Assembly: GCF_965227735.1 (NCBI RefSeq)
Contig: NZ_OZ245776.1
Span: 1,674,001 to 1,738,000, forward strand
Origin: Larkinella sp965227735
GTDB taxonomy: Bacteria; Bacteroidota; Bacteroidia; Cytophagales; Spirosomataceae
Direction: 5' to 3'
DNA: 64,000 nt
In this document: piece by piece, positions 1-8,953 of the stretch
How positions within the stretch are numbered: position 1 is the stretch's first letter
How the letters are laid out: every line of letters starts with the position of its first letter
Position numbers and translations under genes: made by a program
Notes under the pieces: generated by a model
Told to the model about the DNA's origin: nothing
The model's input: only the letters and a program-made list of their open reading frames with translations
Database searches by the model: none

Positions 1-97
1 CGGCGACATGATTGAAATTTTCGGTGATTTGCGGGACAACGACAAAGTTATTTTCAACGCCCGTGAAACCATCAAGGAAGGAACGGCGATTCAGTAA
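1..97 (+). CDS. RND efflux periplasmic adaptor subunit, C-terminal end (partial)
   Basis: Only the last 31 codons are present; the first complete codon is at base 2 and the TAA stop at 95-97. The tail reads GDMIEIFGDLRDNDKVIFNA and ends in EGTAIQ. This matches the end of HlyD/AcrA-like membrane fusion proteins, where a 'V/I-x-G-L-x-x-G-D-x-V' segment closes the membrane-proximal domain. Such adaptors link an inner-membrane RND pump to a TolC-like channel. The pump genes would lie outside the window. The assignment rests on a short stretch and is tentative. Confidence 0.55.
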   Translation, partial: GDMIEIFGDLRDNDKVIFNARETIKEGTAIQ

Positions 98-163
98 AAT
101 GAGTGATTCGGCAAACCGCTCGAACCGAAACTTTAAAGAACCCCTCCGGTTATACGAAGTACG

Positions 164-556
164 ATGGAACAACCCAACAGACTTCCCACCAAGACGCCGG
201 GGCCAGCCGATTACCTGGCCAACGAACGAACCTTTCTGGCCTGGATACGGACCAGCGTAGCCCTGATGGGGTTCGGGTTTGTCATTGTCAAATTTGCCCT
301 TTTCATTCGCCAGCTCGGTGTGGCGCTCGGCGAAGGTACGGTTTTGCCCTCGAAAGGGTATTCGGCGGTCATCGGCGTGTTGATGGTGGCTCTGGGGGCA
401 ATTCTGGCACTGCTGGCCTTTTTTCGGTACCGATCAGTCGAAAAACAACTCAACGAAAACGTTTTCTTCCCCTCTCAACGGCTTTCGCTCCTGCTGACCC
501 TGAGCATCGTGATCGGGGCTATCCTCCTGATTCTGTATCTTTTACCCGGTATTTAA
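164..556 (+). CDS. DUF202 (YidH-type) small membrane protein
   Basis: This 130-residue protein carries the DUF202 signature LANERTFLAWIRTS at residues 18-31. It has three predicted membrane segments at about 31-49, 66-87 and 108-128, the usual size and topology for the family. Its function is unknown, though members resemble domains attached to transporters and polyphosphate (VTC) complexes. The ATG at 164 is chosen because the motif starts 17 residues later; an ATG at 99 is in another frame. The stop lies 13 bases from the convergent TetR gene. The preceding RND gene may be in the same transcript. Confidence 0.85.
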   Translation: MEQPNRLPTKTPGPADYLANERTFLAWIRTSVALMGFGFVIVKFALFIRQLGVALGEGTVLPSKGYSAVIGVLMVALGAILALLAFFRYRSVEKQLNENVFFPSQRLSLLLTLSIVIGAILLILYLLPGI

Positions 557-569
557 CCCCGTCTGCCGT

Positions 570-1280
570 TCAAAACCGGGCGGTGTCCAGCGACGAGAAC
601 AGCAGATGGCGCAGAAAGGTCAGCAAGGGATCTTTGCTTTCAATCCGGCCAGGCGGTTCAGCTCCGAAATCGGTCAATGCTGGCAGGTGTTGCATAAAAA
701 ACGCCTGGTAATGAGCAGTCTCGATCAGGGAGCTGGCCCGCGACCGGGCGTAGGGATAGCCGGGGCGGTATTCCAGAATGATGCCGGCAATGCGGCTGCA
801 TAAATCTTTGTACGGTTTGAAGAGTTGCTCTCGATTGTCTTCCGTCACGTGATGGGTCAGATACGCTTTGCTCGCTTCCTGAATCACGATGCTGTGCAAA
901 GCCGGAATATCCATGTCGTCTACCGCTGTCGATATGTGGAGTTGCGGCAGGTCTTTCAGCAGCAGCAGCTTCAGAATTCGTTCCAGTTTCTCCCGCGAAT
1001 CGGTCAGATTGTTGGTCTGGAACAGCACCTGGTATTCCAGCCACTGCCAGTACCAGGCCACCAGATACACCAGCAACCGGTGTTTGTTTTCAAAATACCG
1101 GTAAATACTGGACTCTTTGGTGCCGATCCGGTCCGCCAGTTTGCGGAAGGTCATCTCTTCAAACCCAATTTCGGCCATCAACTGAATGCCCTGCCGGACA
1201 ATCCGGCGACCCAGTTCCGAGCCCTCCGGATCACGCAGAAAAAGCTTCCCGTTCATCCGAACCACTACAGTATATTCCAT
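570..1280 (-). CDS. TetR/AcrR family transcriptional repressor
   Basis: This 236-residue protein has an N-terminal TetR helix-turn-helix at about residues 22-68. It includes the typical FEEMTFRKLADRIG segment and the recognition helix TKESSIYRYF (54-63). The rest is a helical ligand/dimer domain with no obvious specificity. It is transcribed divergently from the ABC/HlyD/TolC operon that starts at 1397. A perfect inverted repeat in the shared 116-bp gap (1363-1379) is a natural operator. By analogy with TetR-controlled exporters, I infer it represses the exporter and is relieved by a substrate. An internal ATG at residue 9 is an alternative start. Confidence 0.88.
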   Translation of the reverse strand: MEYTVVVRMNGKLFLRDPEGSELGRRIVRQGIQLMAEIGFEEMTFRKLADRIGTKESSIYRYFENKHRLLVYLVAWYWQWLEYQVLFQTNNLTDSREKLERILKLLLLKDLPQLHISTAVDDMDIPALHSIVIQEASKAYLTHHVTEDNREQLFKPYKDLCSRIAGIILEYRPGYPYARSRASSLIETAHYQAFFMQHLPALTDFGAEPPGRIESKDPLLTFLRHLLFSSLDTARF

Positions 1281-1348
1281 TTAGCGCGTCTATTTACTGT
1301 GTAACAGAAAATAACTCCACAAAGAAACAAACTTTCAGGAATAAAAGT

Positions 1349-1356
1349 TATGTTTG
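1349..1356 (+). promoter_or_regulatory. Predicted Bacteroidota -7 promoter box for the exporter operon
   Basis: TATGTTTG matches the Bacteroidota -7 consensus TAnnTTTG. Transcription would begin near 1360, giving a leader of about 35 bases before the ATG at 1397. No clear -33 TTTG is seen at the expected distance. Confidence 0.5.
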
Positions 1357-1362
1357 CAAGAA

Positions 1363-1379
1363 TGATAGTTTTACTATCA
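1363..1379. promoter_or_regulatory. Candidate TetR operator palindrome
   Basis: TGATAGT-TTT-ACTATCA has perfect 7-bp arms around a 3-base centre. It lies just downstream of the predicted -7 box and 17 bases before the exporter ATG, in the gap shared with the divergent TetR gene. A repressor bound here would block transcription start or early elongation. Size and symmetry fit TetR-family operators; binding is inferred. Confidence 0.6.
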
Positions 1380-1396
1380 GTTAAGAAAGCAATTTT

Positions 1397-2401
1397 ATGG
1401 CAACTATAAATTCATACCAACAACCTCCACCAACGCCCACCCAACGGCTTCTCCGGCTGCTCGGAACCGAAAAAAAAGACATCGGGTACATTTATCTCTA
1501 CGCGCTCATAACGGGCCTGATCAGCCTTTCGCTGCCGCTCGGTATTCAGGCGGTTTTCAATCTGGTGTCCAGCGGACTGGTGTTCAGTTCGGTCTACGTC
1601 CTCATCGGTCTGGTCGTGGTGGGTGTGCTGATAGCAGGTTTGCTGGTGGTGGGCCAAATGACGCTGGTGGAAGTTTTGCAACAACGCATTTTCGCCAAAG
1701 CAGCTTTTGAGTTTGCCTACCGGCTTCCCCGGATTGAGCCCGAAGCACTCTCGGCGTATTACCCCCCCGAGTTGATGAACCGGTTTTTCGATGTGCTGAC
1801 GCTTCAGAAAGGATTGCCCAAATTGTTAATCGACCTGACAGCGGCCGCGGTGCAGATTCTTTTCGGGCTCATCCTGCTGTCGTTTTACCACCCGGTTTTT
1901 CTCGGATTTGGTTTTTTCACCCTGCTGGTCATTTTTGGCGTTAGCTGGATCTACGGCCCCCGGGGCATTCGTACGAGCCTGGACGAATCCAAATACAAAT
2001 ACAAGGTGGTTAGTTGCCTGGAAGAGTTTGCCCACGATCTCCCCCGCTACCGCCACCAGAATGACCCGGAGCCGATCGACCGGATTGACGAATTGGTGGC
2101 TAATTATGTATCCAATCGCAATTCGCATTTTGGCGTTTTGAAACGTTTTTTTTACAGCGCCATTGCCTTCCGGACGCTGATCACCGGCGGTTTGCTGATT
2201 CTGGGAACTTCGCTGGTCATCAGCCGGGAAATGACGCTGGGCCAGTTTGTAGCGGCTGAACTGGTGATTGTCCTCATTTCCGGATCGGTCGAGAAACTGA
2301 TTTCGGGCATCGACACGGTTTTCGACATGCTGACTGCCGTCGAAAAAATTGCCAACGTAACGGATTTACCACTCGAAACCGACTCAGCAACCCATGCTTA
2401 A
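1397..2401 (+). CDS. ABC exporter transmembrane subunit lacking an ATPase domain
   Basis: This 334-residue protein resembles the membrane domain of type I ABC exporters (LapB/HlyB class). Hydrophobic segments lie at about 31-53, 66-90, 144-164, 166-186 and 252-300. It stops right after the segment that normally links the membrane domain to the nucleotide-binding domain. No Walker A, LSGGQ signature or Walker B is present, and no ATPase gene follows. The HlyD gene overlaps its end by 8 bases, so the two are co-translated. An ATPase could be supplied from elsewhere, or the protein may be an energy-uncoupled scaffold. It is likely controlled by the divergent TetR repressor. Confidence 0.75.
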   Translation: MATINSYQQPPPTPTQRLLRLLGTEKKDIGYIYLYALITGLISLSLPLGIQAVFNLVSSGLVFSSVYVLIGLVVVGVLIAGLLVVGQMTLVEVLQQRIFAKAAFEFAYRLPRIEPEALSAYYPPELMNRFFDVLTLQKGLPKLLIDLTAAAVQILFGLILLSFYHPVFLGFGFFTLLVIFGVSWIYGPRGIRTSLDESKYKYKVVSCLEEFAHDLPRYRHQNDPEPIDRIDELVANYVSNRNSHFGVLKRFFYSAIAFRTLITGGLLILGTSLVISREMTLGQFVAAELVIVLISGSVEKLISGIDTVFDMLTAVEKIANVTDLPLETDSATHA

Positions 2402-3746
2402 TATATCCAATCAACGGGTCGATGAGGCACTACTCACCCATTATCCGCTCAAAACCCTCCGTACCCTGCCCCAGCCCGAGAGCGGTCGGCGGCTGGGTCG
2501 CTGGATGCTGGGCATGTTACTCATCGGCCTGTGTGTCATGTTTTTACCGTGGCAGCAGAACCTCAACGGCGAAGGCACCGTCACGGCACTGACCCCCCAG
2601 GATCGTCCGCAAACCATCCAGAACGCCATTGCCGGCCGGATCGAACGCTGGAAAATTCAGGAAGGGCAGTACGTTAAAAAAGGGGATACGATGCTGGTGA
2701 TCTCCGAAATCAAAGACGAATACTTCGACCCCAAACTTCCCCAGCGGCTCGACGAACAGCTCGACGCCAAACAGGGGAGCCTGGAAGCCACCAATGCCAA
2801 AATCTCGGCCCTCGACGGACAGATTGCCGCCCTCAAAACCGGTTTGCAGGTCAAACTGGCGTCGGCCCGGAACAAAATTCGCCAGAGCGAATTTAAAGTG
2901 ACCAGCGACAGCACGGACCTGATCGCCGAACGGAAGAATTACCAGATCGCCCTCGACCGGCTGGAGCGGTACGAAATAGGCTACAAAAACGGACTGTTTT
3001 CACTTACCGACCTCGAATCCCGGCGGCTGAAAGTGCAGCAGGACTACGCCAAGGTGATTGCGTGGGAGAACAAGCTCAACGTTTCGCGGCAGGAACTGGT
3101 CAACGCCCGGCTCGATCTGAACACGATTCAGGCCGATTTCCAGGAAAAAATTGCCAAAGCCCTCTCGGATCGCAGCTCGGCGGTTTCATACCGCGCCGAA
3201 GCCGATGGTGAGATTTCCAAAATCCGGAATAAAATCAGCAGCGTGGACGTTCGGCGGGGGCTCTATGTGGTGCGCGCTCCGCAGGATGGCTACGTGGTTC
3301 GCTCGTTGAAATTCGGAATTGGCGAGACCATCAAGGAAGGCGAATCCATCGCCAGTCTGCAACCCGCCAACCCATCCATTGCCGTCGAACTCTACGTTCG
3401 GGCGATGGACGTGCCGCTGATTCAGCGTGGGCGCGAAGTCCGGCTTCAGTTCGATGGCTGGCCGGCCATTCAGTTTTCGGGCTGGCCGACGGTGGCGGTC
3501 GGTACGTTCGGGGGTGAGGTGGCCGTTATCGATGCCGTCAGCAGTGTCAACGGGAAATACCGCCTGCTGGTGCGGCCCAAAGCGCGGCCCAGCGATCAGC
3601 CCTGGCCCAAGCAGTTGCGCGTTGGCTCCGGTGTGTATGGCTGGGTCATGCTTGATGACGTACCGATCTGGTATGAAATCTGGCGGCAGTTGAACGGTTT
3701 TCCGCCCAGTTTGAAAGAAGAACCTAAAGAGGAAAAGAAGGAATGA
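2394..3746 (+). CDS. HlyD family secretion/efflux adaptor
   Basis: This 450-residue adaptor has one N-terminal membrane anchor at about residues 37-54. A lipoyl/barrel-sandwich half follows (AGRIERWKIQEGQYVKKGD), then a long helical hairpin from roughly 125 to 290. The second lipoyl half is RAPQDGYVVRSLKFGIGETI, followed by a beta-barrel region. This is the order seen in HlyD/EmrA proteins that bridge the inner membrane to a TolC channel. It overlaps the upstream ABC gene by 8 bases and the downstream TolC gene by 4, so the three form one translationally coupled operon. Confidence 0.88.
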   Translation: MLNISNQRVDEALLTHYPLKTLRTLPQPESGRRLGRWMLGMLLIGLCVMFLPWQQNLNGEGTVTALTPQDRPQTIQNAIAGRIERWKIQEGQYVKKGDTMLVISEIKDEYFDPKLPQRLDEQLDAKQGSLEATNAKISALDGQIAALKTGLQVKLASARNKIRQSEFKVTSDSTDLIAERKNYQIALDRLERYEIGYKNGLFSLTDLESRRLKVQQDYAKVIAWENKLNVSRQELVNARLDLNTIQADFQEKIAKALSDRSSAVSYRAEADGEISKIRNKISSVDVRRGLYVVRAPQDGYVVRSLKFGIGETIKEGESIASLQPANPSIAVELYVRAMDVPLIQRGREVRLQFDGWPAIQFSGWPTVAVGTFGGEVAVIDAVSSVNGKYRLLVRPKARPSDQPWPKQLRVGSGVYGWVMLDDVPIWYEIWRQLNGFPPSLKEEPKEEKKE

Positions 3747-5203
3747 AGCGTCTCACCCTACTCTATGGGCTTTTGCTGAGTTGCGCGGTATTCAGTCCAA
3801 CGTTCGGGCAAACGCCGACGCCCTCCCCGGATACAACGGTTTTTTCGGCGGCTGATTTCTACCGGGTGGTGGCCCGGCACCACCCGATCGTCCGGCAGGC
3901 GGCTTTGCTGAATGAAGAAGCCCGGCAGGAAATTCGCCAGGCACAGGGGGCGTTCGACCCAAAGCTGTTTTCGGCCTATGACCGCAAGGAATTCGGTAAT
4001 AATCTCTATTACGACAAGTGGCAATCCGGCTTGGCGATTCCGGTTTTGCCGGGTGGCATCGACGTCAAGATGACCTACGACCGCAACCGGGGCGAATACC
4101 TGAATCCGGAATACCGGGTGCCTTCAACCGGTCTGGCGGCTGTGGGTCTGAGCGTTCCCATTGGTCAGGGTTTGCTGATCGACGCCCGGCGCAATGCCTT
4201 GCGTCAGGCGCAGTTGGCGGTCAATCTGGCGGATGCCGATCGGTTGAAACTGATCAACAAAACGCTGTTCGATGCGGCCAAAACGTATTGGGACTGGTAT
4301 ATGACCTTCCAGCAGTATCAGTTGATCCGGCAGGGCTACCAACTGGCCGACACCCGGTTTCGGGCCATGCGGGAACGGGCCGCTCTGGGCGATGTTGCGC
4401 CCATCGATACCACCGAAGCCCTGATTACGGTGCAGGACCGGCTGGTGCAACTCCAGCAGGCGGAAGTCGACTGGCAGAACGCCCGCTTGCGCCTGACGGC
4501 GTTTCTGTGGATCAGCGATGATTCGAATACCCCGCCCAAACCGGTTGACCTCCCCCTGGCGGTGGTGCCGCAGACCGCTCCGCTTGATCGAACCACCGAA
4601 GCCCAACTGCAAAATCTGCTGAGTCGGGCGGCCGAACAGCACCCTGAATTACTGAGTCTGGCGGCCAAAGGACAACAACTGGCGGTGGAAGAGCGGTTTC
4701 GGCGGTCGTTGCTGCAACCCCAGATCACGCTGAATGCCAGTCTATTGAGCCGTACGCCCTTGACTGGACTGGGATACGATGGCCCCAGCTACTACGCATT
4801 TCGACCCGAAAACCACAAAATTGGTCTGGATTTGACGTTTCCGATCTTCCTGCGAAAAGAGCGTGGCAAACTTCGGCAGGTGCAGATCAAAAGCCAGCAG
4901 TTGAATCTTGAACGGCAGCAAACCGGCCGCGACATTGCCAATGAGGTACAGGCTGCCTGGAACGAACTGAAAACGCTGGAGGGTCTGATTGCCGTTCAGC
5001 AACAGACGGTTGCCAACCAGCAAACGTTGGTACGGGCCGAGCAGCAGAAGTTCGACATCGGTGAAAGTTCGCTGTTTTTGATCAACAGCCGGGAAACCAA
5101 ACTGATCGACTTGCAGGTCAAACTGGAAGAATTGCGGGCCAAATATCAGAAAGCCGTTGCCGCTCTCTGGTACGCAGCCGGAACCAATACGGGATCTTTG
5201 TAA
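3743..5203 (+). CDS. TolC-family outer membrane channel
   Basis: This 486-residue protein has a signal peptide (about residues 1-23, ending in TFGQ) and two long alanine/glutamine-rich coiled-coil segments typical of outer membrane efflux proteins. It begins within the last codons of the HlyD gene and completes an ABC-membrane/HlyD/TolC exporter set. The channel would span the outer membrane and dock with the HlyD adaptor. What it exports cannot be read from the sequence. After the stop comes a repeat-rich gap rather than another operon gene. Confidence 0.88.
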   Translation: MKRLTLLYGLLLSCAVFSPTFGQTPTPSPDTTVFSAADFYRVVARHHPIVRQAALLNEEARQEIRQAQGAFDPKLFSAYDRKEFGNNLYYDKWQSGLAIPVLPGGIDVKMTYDRNRGEYLNPEYRVPSTGLAAVGLSVPIGQGLLIDARRNALRQAQLAVNLADADRLKLINKTLFDAAKTYWDWYMTFQQYQLIRQGYQLADTRFRAMRERAALGDVAPIDTTEALITVQDRLVQLQQAEVDWQNARLRLTAFLWISDDSNTPPKPVDLPLAVVPQTAPLDRTTEAQLQNLLSRAAEQHPELLSLAAKGQQLAVEERFRRSLLQPQITLNASLLSRTPLTGLGYDGPSYYAFRPENHKIGLDLTFPIFLRKERGKLRQVQIKSQQLNLERQQTGRDIANEVQAAWNELKTLEGLIAVQQQTVANQQTLVRAEQQKFDIGESSLFLINSRETKLIDLQVKLEELRAKYQKAVAALWYAAGTNTGSL

Positions 5204-5210
5204 TGATAGG

Positions 5211-5425
5211 TCATCCCTACGGGATTTATTGCTTGTGGGCTTGCGCTTTCGGCGGGTTAAAACCCACCGTTACAAAATGATTCATCCCTATGGGATTGGA
5301 CAATCCAAAAATCCCGTAGGGATGAATCATTTTGTAGCCCCCGGTTTCGACCGGGGGTAAAGATCGAGATGGTTTTAAAATCAATCCCGTAGGGATGACC
5401 CATCTTGTAGCCCCCGGTTTCGACC
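5211..5425. repeat. Cluster of short interspersed repeats (TCATCCCTACGGGATT family)
   Basis: Two copies of TCATCCCTACGGGATT read forward (5211-5226; 5282-5297 with one change). Two more read in reverse (5310-5325 and 5383-5398). The reverse copies belong to a direct repeat about 43 bp long with a 73-bp period. Each of these ends in TTGTAGCCCCCGGTTTCGACC (5332-5352 and 5405-5425). The array fills most of the 234-bp gap between the TolC and VCBS genes, which converge here. It looks like a REP-type intergenic element; no open frame is credible inside it. Confidence 0.75.
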
Positions 5426-5437
5426 TGAACCGTGAAC

Positions 5438-8400
5438 CTACGGCAAATACCGGTTGAACTGAAGCCCCTGCCCATACACCGCTGTGATCAGCAAGGGGTC
5501 CATGCCTTTGCCGGAAACCACCAGCGACTTCCGGGCGTCGCCGGTAATGCGCAAACCACTTTCGCGGGGCATGAGCGGTTTGAAGTGACCATGTCCGTCG
5601 CCCAGCAGCACCAGCCCGAACGAAGCATCCTGTCGCCCCATGTTGACTTCGTTCGGGTAAAAATTGCCGGTCAACACCGCATCCAGCTTGCCATCGTGGT
5701 TCACATCCTGCGGAATAATCTCAAAAACCGGCGATTGCTGCGCCAGTCGTGGCAGGGGCGATACGTTAAATTCACCATTGCCCAGGTTCTCGATGTAGGC
5801 ACTTTCCAGGTACGTGGCCTCCACCTGATACGCTCCGTCGAGGTCGTCGCGGGTCAGCAACTCGTCAAACGTCACCTTCGCGTAGTCGGCATACCGCTGG
5901 TATTTACGCCGGAACTGAATCACCTGCTGGTTCAGCGCATCGCGGGGGATAGCCGGATATTGAACGCCCTTGATGAAATACCCCATCAGCGGATCGAACG
6001 TACCGTCTTTGTTAAAGTCTTTCGCGATCATCTTGATCGGCTCTTTTTCCGACGCCCGGTAGAGCGTATTCAGTCCTTCGTTGCCCGCGATGTAGTCCAG
6101 ATCGCCATCGTTGTCAAAATCACCCTGGGCGAGGGAGTTCCACCAACCTTTTGATTGAGTGATTGTGTGATTGAGCGATTGTGTGAAGGTTTTTCCGGCA
6201 TTATTTTTCAAAAATGTAATCGGCATCCATTCGCCGGTGATTAGCAGGTCGGGCCACTGGTCGTTGTTGGTGTCGGTCCAGAGGGCGGTGCAGACCAAAC
6301 CGGCTTTCAGGAGCGATGGGCAAAGCTGGGCGGTGACGTCGGTGAACTGGCCGGAACCGTTTTTGGTGTCGTTGCGAAGCAGATAACTCCGGGCCGGAAG
6401 CGGATACTGGCCGGGGATCTGCCGCCCGCCGACGAACAGATCAAGATCGCCATCGCGGTCATAATCAGCCGCTACCACGCAGGAACCGCTGCCCGACACC
6501 TCCGGCAAGGCATTCGCCGGGGCCGGACTAAAACCACCTTTGCCGTCGTTCACGTACAGCCGATCCTGGTAAAAGGATTTGTCGGACGCAGGCCGTTCGG
6601 CTCCCCCGCCAACCACGTACAAATCCAGGTCCTTGTCCCCATCGGCATCGAACAACAGGGCGGCAGTATCGTCACGATTGGAATGAATCGGGAACGGTTT
6701 TTTGGTAAAACCGCCGGTTTTGGTTCGGATCAGGAAACAGGCTTCGCTGCCCCGGTAGGTTCCCCCCACGAAGCAATCGGCCAGACCGTCACCGTTGATG
6801 TCGCCGGATGCCAGCGCAAAACCGGTGCGCGACAGCATTTTGTGCAAAGCCGCCGTCTGCTTGAAATCCACAAAACCCGAAGAGCGGTGTTGGAAATCCA
6901 GCGAAATCTCGTCCGTCACATTCACAAACAAGGGTTGGGCGGTTACCGGATTCGCTTTGACTTCGTTCTTTTTGGCCTGACTAAAACGAAGCGTCAGGCG
7001 TTGGTTCGCCGGAATCCGGTACTGCTTTTCGGACAAGCCGCCCGGCCATTCCACCAGCAACGAATCAATCATCACCGACTTTCCGAGTCCAAAATGCAGC
7101 AGCGGCTCGACCGACGACTGAAAACCGCGCACCACCGAGAGTTCGGCGTATTGCGGTTGCCCACCCGCCCAGAGCGTCACTTTGGTACCAATGCCCTGCC
7201 GGTTGCCTGCCTGGCCCGCCAGTTTGAGGGATAGATAGTGCGCCGGATTCTGCTGCTGCGCCCGGTTCTGGTAGACCAACGCTTCGGAATCGATGGTGTT
7301 GACGACCAGATCCAGATCGCCGTCGCCGTCCAGATCGGCATAAGCCGCGCCGTTGGAATACGACAGATCGGCCAGCCCCCAAGCCTTCGAGACATCCGTA
7401 AAAGCCAGATCACCAGCATTTTGGTAGGCATAATTCGGCACTTTCACCTCCGGCACTTTCTGGATCAATTCTTCCCGCTTGTCCTTCTGAAACTCCGCCG
7501 TACCGAATCCGGAAAACTCCTCGGTAAACTGAATAAAATCGCGGTCGGTCACATCCCGGCGGTAGCCGTTGGTAATGTAGAGATCCTTGCGACCGTCGTT
7601 GTCATAATCGGCCAGGAGCGCAGCCCAGCTCCAGTCGGTTTTGGCAACCCCGGCCAACAGTCCGATTTCACTGAACAGAGGCACCGTATTTTTCCCCGCT
7701 TCGCCCCCATCAACGCCCAGATTTAGTTGCAGCGAATTGCGCATGTACTGCATCTGGTAGCGATATGGCTCGGAAATGCTCAGTTCCTTGCGGTCATAAT
7801 CCTGCCCGGCGAGCATCGTTTTCTGCCGCGCGTTTTCTTCCGGTAACATGTCGAGCTGGAAAATATCGGGCAAACCATCGTTGTTAAAATCAGCTACATC
7901 GACACCCATGCCGTACAGGCTCGTGTGGGCCGTCGATTGCCGGATTACGTTGCTGAATGCGGGATTTTTGGGGGCGGTTTTTCCGGTATTCAGATACAGA
8001 ATGTCGCTGCTGATGAAGTCGTTCGAACAATAAATGTCGGGATAGCCGTCTTTGTTAAGGTCACTGATGGCCAGGCCCAAACCCAGCCCTTCGTAGACAA
8101 TACCGGCCTCGCGGGAAATGTCCTTAAAAACCGGGTGGCCCTGCGGCCCAACGCCGTCGTTGCGATACAGTTTGCCGGTGCTGGGATACGAACCGTCGTT
8201 GATGGTGGGCCGCAAATAGTTCGGATTTTGCAGATCGGGGCCGGTATTGAGCAGATAGGCATCGAGGTCGCCGTCGAGGTCGTAATCAAAAAAAGCGGTT
8301 TGGGTCGTAAAGCTGGCATCCGCCAGACCGTAGGCAGCGGCCATTTCCCTGAAAACCGGGTGTCCATTCTGAACACCCTGATTGATAAACAGCAGGTTCT

Positions 8401-8842
8401 CCGAATGCGGCATGGCTGGATGTTTGGCCACGCTGACGTAAATATCCAGCCAGCCATCGTCGTTTACGTCAGCCATTGAAATCCCGGTACACCAGCGGTT
8501 GGTGGTCAGCCCGGCGGCTTCGGTAGCATCCTCAAATTTCCAGTCGTGCGTCGTGGAATCGATGCGGTTTAGATAGAGTTTACAACTGACCTGGTTGCCC
8601 CCGAAGAACACATCCGGTTTGCCGTCGTTATCGACATCGCCGACGCCGACGCCCCCGCCGTTGTAGAAATTGGTGAATGAAAACGCGTTTAACGAATCGG
8701 TGGGTTTAAGGGTATTGGCAAAGGAAATCCCGGTCTGACCAGTCGGCATCTGCTCAAAAAGCGTCGGCTCCGACTGTCGGCAGGCCGTGCATCCGACGAT
8801 CAACAGAAGAAAAATCCGGTATAAAAAAGAGGAAAAACGCAT
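5438..8842 (-). CDS. VCBS/FG-GAP repeat lipoprotein with UnbV (ASPIC) domain
   Basis: This surface lipoprotein has about 1134 residues. The ATG at 8842 is preferred over a TTG at 8893 because it gives a standard lipoprotein signal ending in LLLIVGCTAC. The body is a run of FG-GAP/VCBS calcium-binding blades with motifs such as DVDNDGKPDVFFGG, DYDLDGDLD and DLNKDGYPD. An ASPIC/UnbV domain sits at roughly residues 548-600 (IGTKVTLWAGG to EWPGG). More VCBS repeats follow. It lies downstream of susD on the same strand, a frequent arrangement in Cytophagales. The likely role is glycan or protein binding at the cell surface; the ligand is unknown. Confidence 0.88.
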   Translation of the reverse strand: MRFSSFLYRIFLLLIVGCTACRQSEPTLFEQMPTGQTGISFANTLKPTDSLNAFSFTNFYNGGGVGVGDVDNDGKPDVFFGGNQVSCKLYLNRIDSTTHDWKFEDATEAAGLTTNRWCTGISMADVNDDGWLDIYVSVAKHPAMPHSENLLFINQGVQNGHPVFREMAAAYGLADASFTTQTAFFDYDLDGDLDAYLLNTGPDLQNPNYLRPTINDGSYPSTGKLYRNDGVGPQGHPVFKDISREAGIVYEGLGLGLAISDLNKDGYPDIYCSNDFISSDILYLNTGKTAPKNPAFSNVIRQSTAHTSLYGMGVDVADFNNDGLPDIFQLDMLPEENARQKTMLAGQDYDRKELSISEPYRYQMQYMRNSLQLNLGVDGGEAGKNTVPLFSEIGLLAGVAKTDWSWAALLADYDNDGRKDLYITNGYRRDVTDRDFIQFTEEFSGFGTAEFQKDKREELIQKVPEVKVPNYAYQNAGDLAFTDVSKAWGLADLSYSNGAAYADLDGDGDLDLVVNTIDSEALVYQNRAQQQNPAHYLSLKLAGQAGNRQGIGTKVTLWAGGQPQYAELSVVRGFQSSVEPLLHFGLGKSVMIDSLLVEWPGGLSEKQYRIPANQRLTLRFSQAKKNEVKANPVTAQPLFVNVTDEISLDFQHRSSGFVDFKQTAALHKMLSRTGFALASGDINGDGLADCFVGGTYRGSEACFLIRTKTGGFTKKPFPIHSNRDDTAALLFDADGDKDLDLYVVGGGAERPASDKSFYQDRLYVNDGKGGFSPAPANALPEVSGSGSCVVAADYDRDGDLDLFVGGRQIPGQYPLPARSYLLRNDTKNGSGQFTDVTAQLCPSLLKAGLVCTALWTDTNNDQWPDLLITGEWMPITFLKNNAGKTFTQSLNHTITQSKGWWNSLAQGDFDNDGDLDYIAGNEGLNTLYRASEKEPIKMIAKDFNKDGTFDPLMGYFIKGVQYPAIPRDALNQQVIQFRRKYQRYADYAKVTFDELLTRDDLDGAYQVEATYLESAYIENLGNGEFNVSPLPRLAQQSPVFEIIPQDVNHDGKLDAVLTGNFYPNEVNMGRQDASFGLVLLGDGHGHFKPLMPRESGLRITGDARKSLVVSGKGMDPLLITAVYGQGLQFNRYLP

Positions 8843-8953
8843 GGATTTTACGGACAATAACGACGGGCTGAAAGCGAATAAAGCGAGGAGCAAGCGGTTA
8901 TTTACCGTTGCCCCCCGCCTTCTATACTACTTCATCAGGTTAACTAGCAAAAA

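Noticed and set aside
5211..5425. Possible CRISPR array
   Set aside because: Repeats are few, occur in both orientations, and spacers are not of equal length; no cas gene is nearby.
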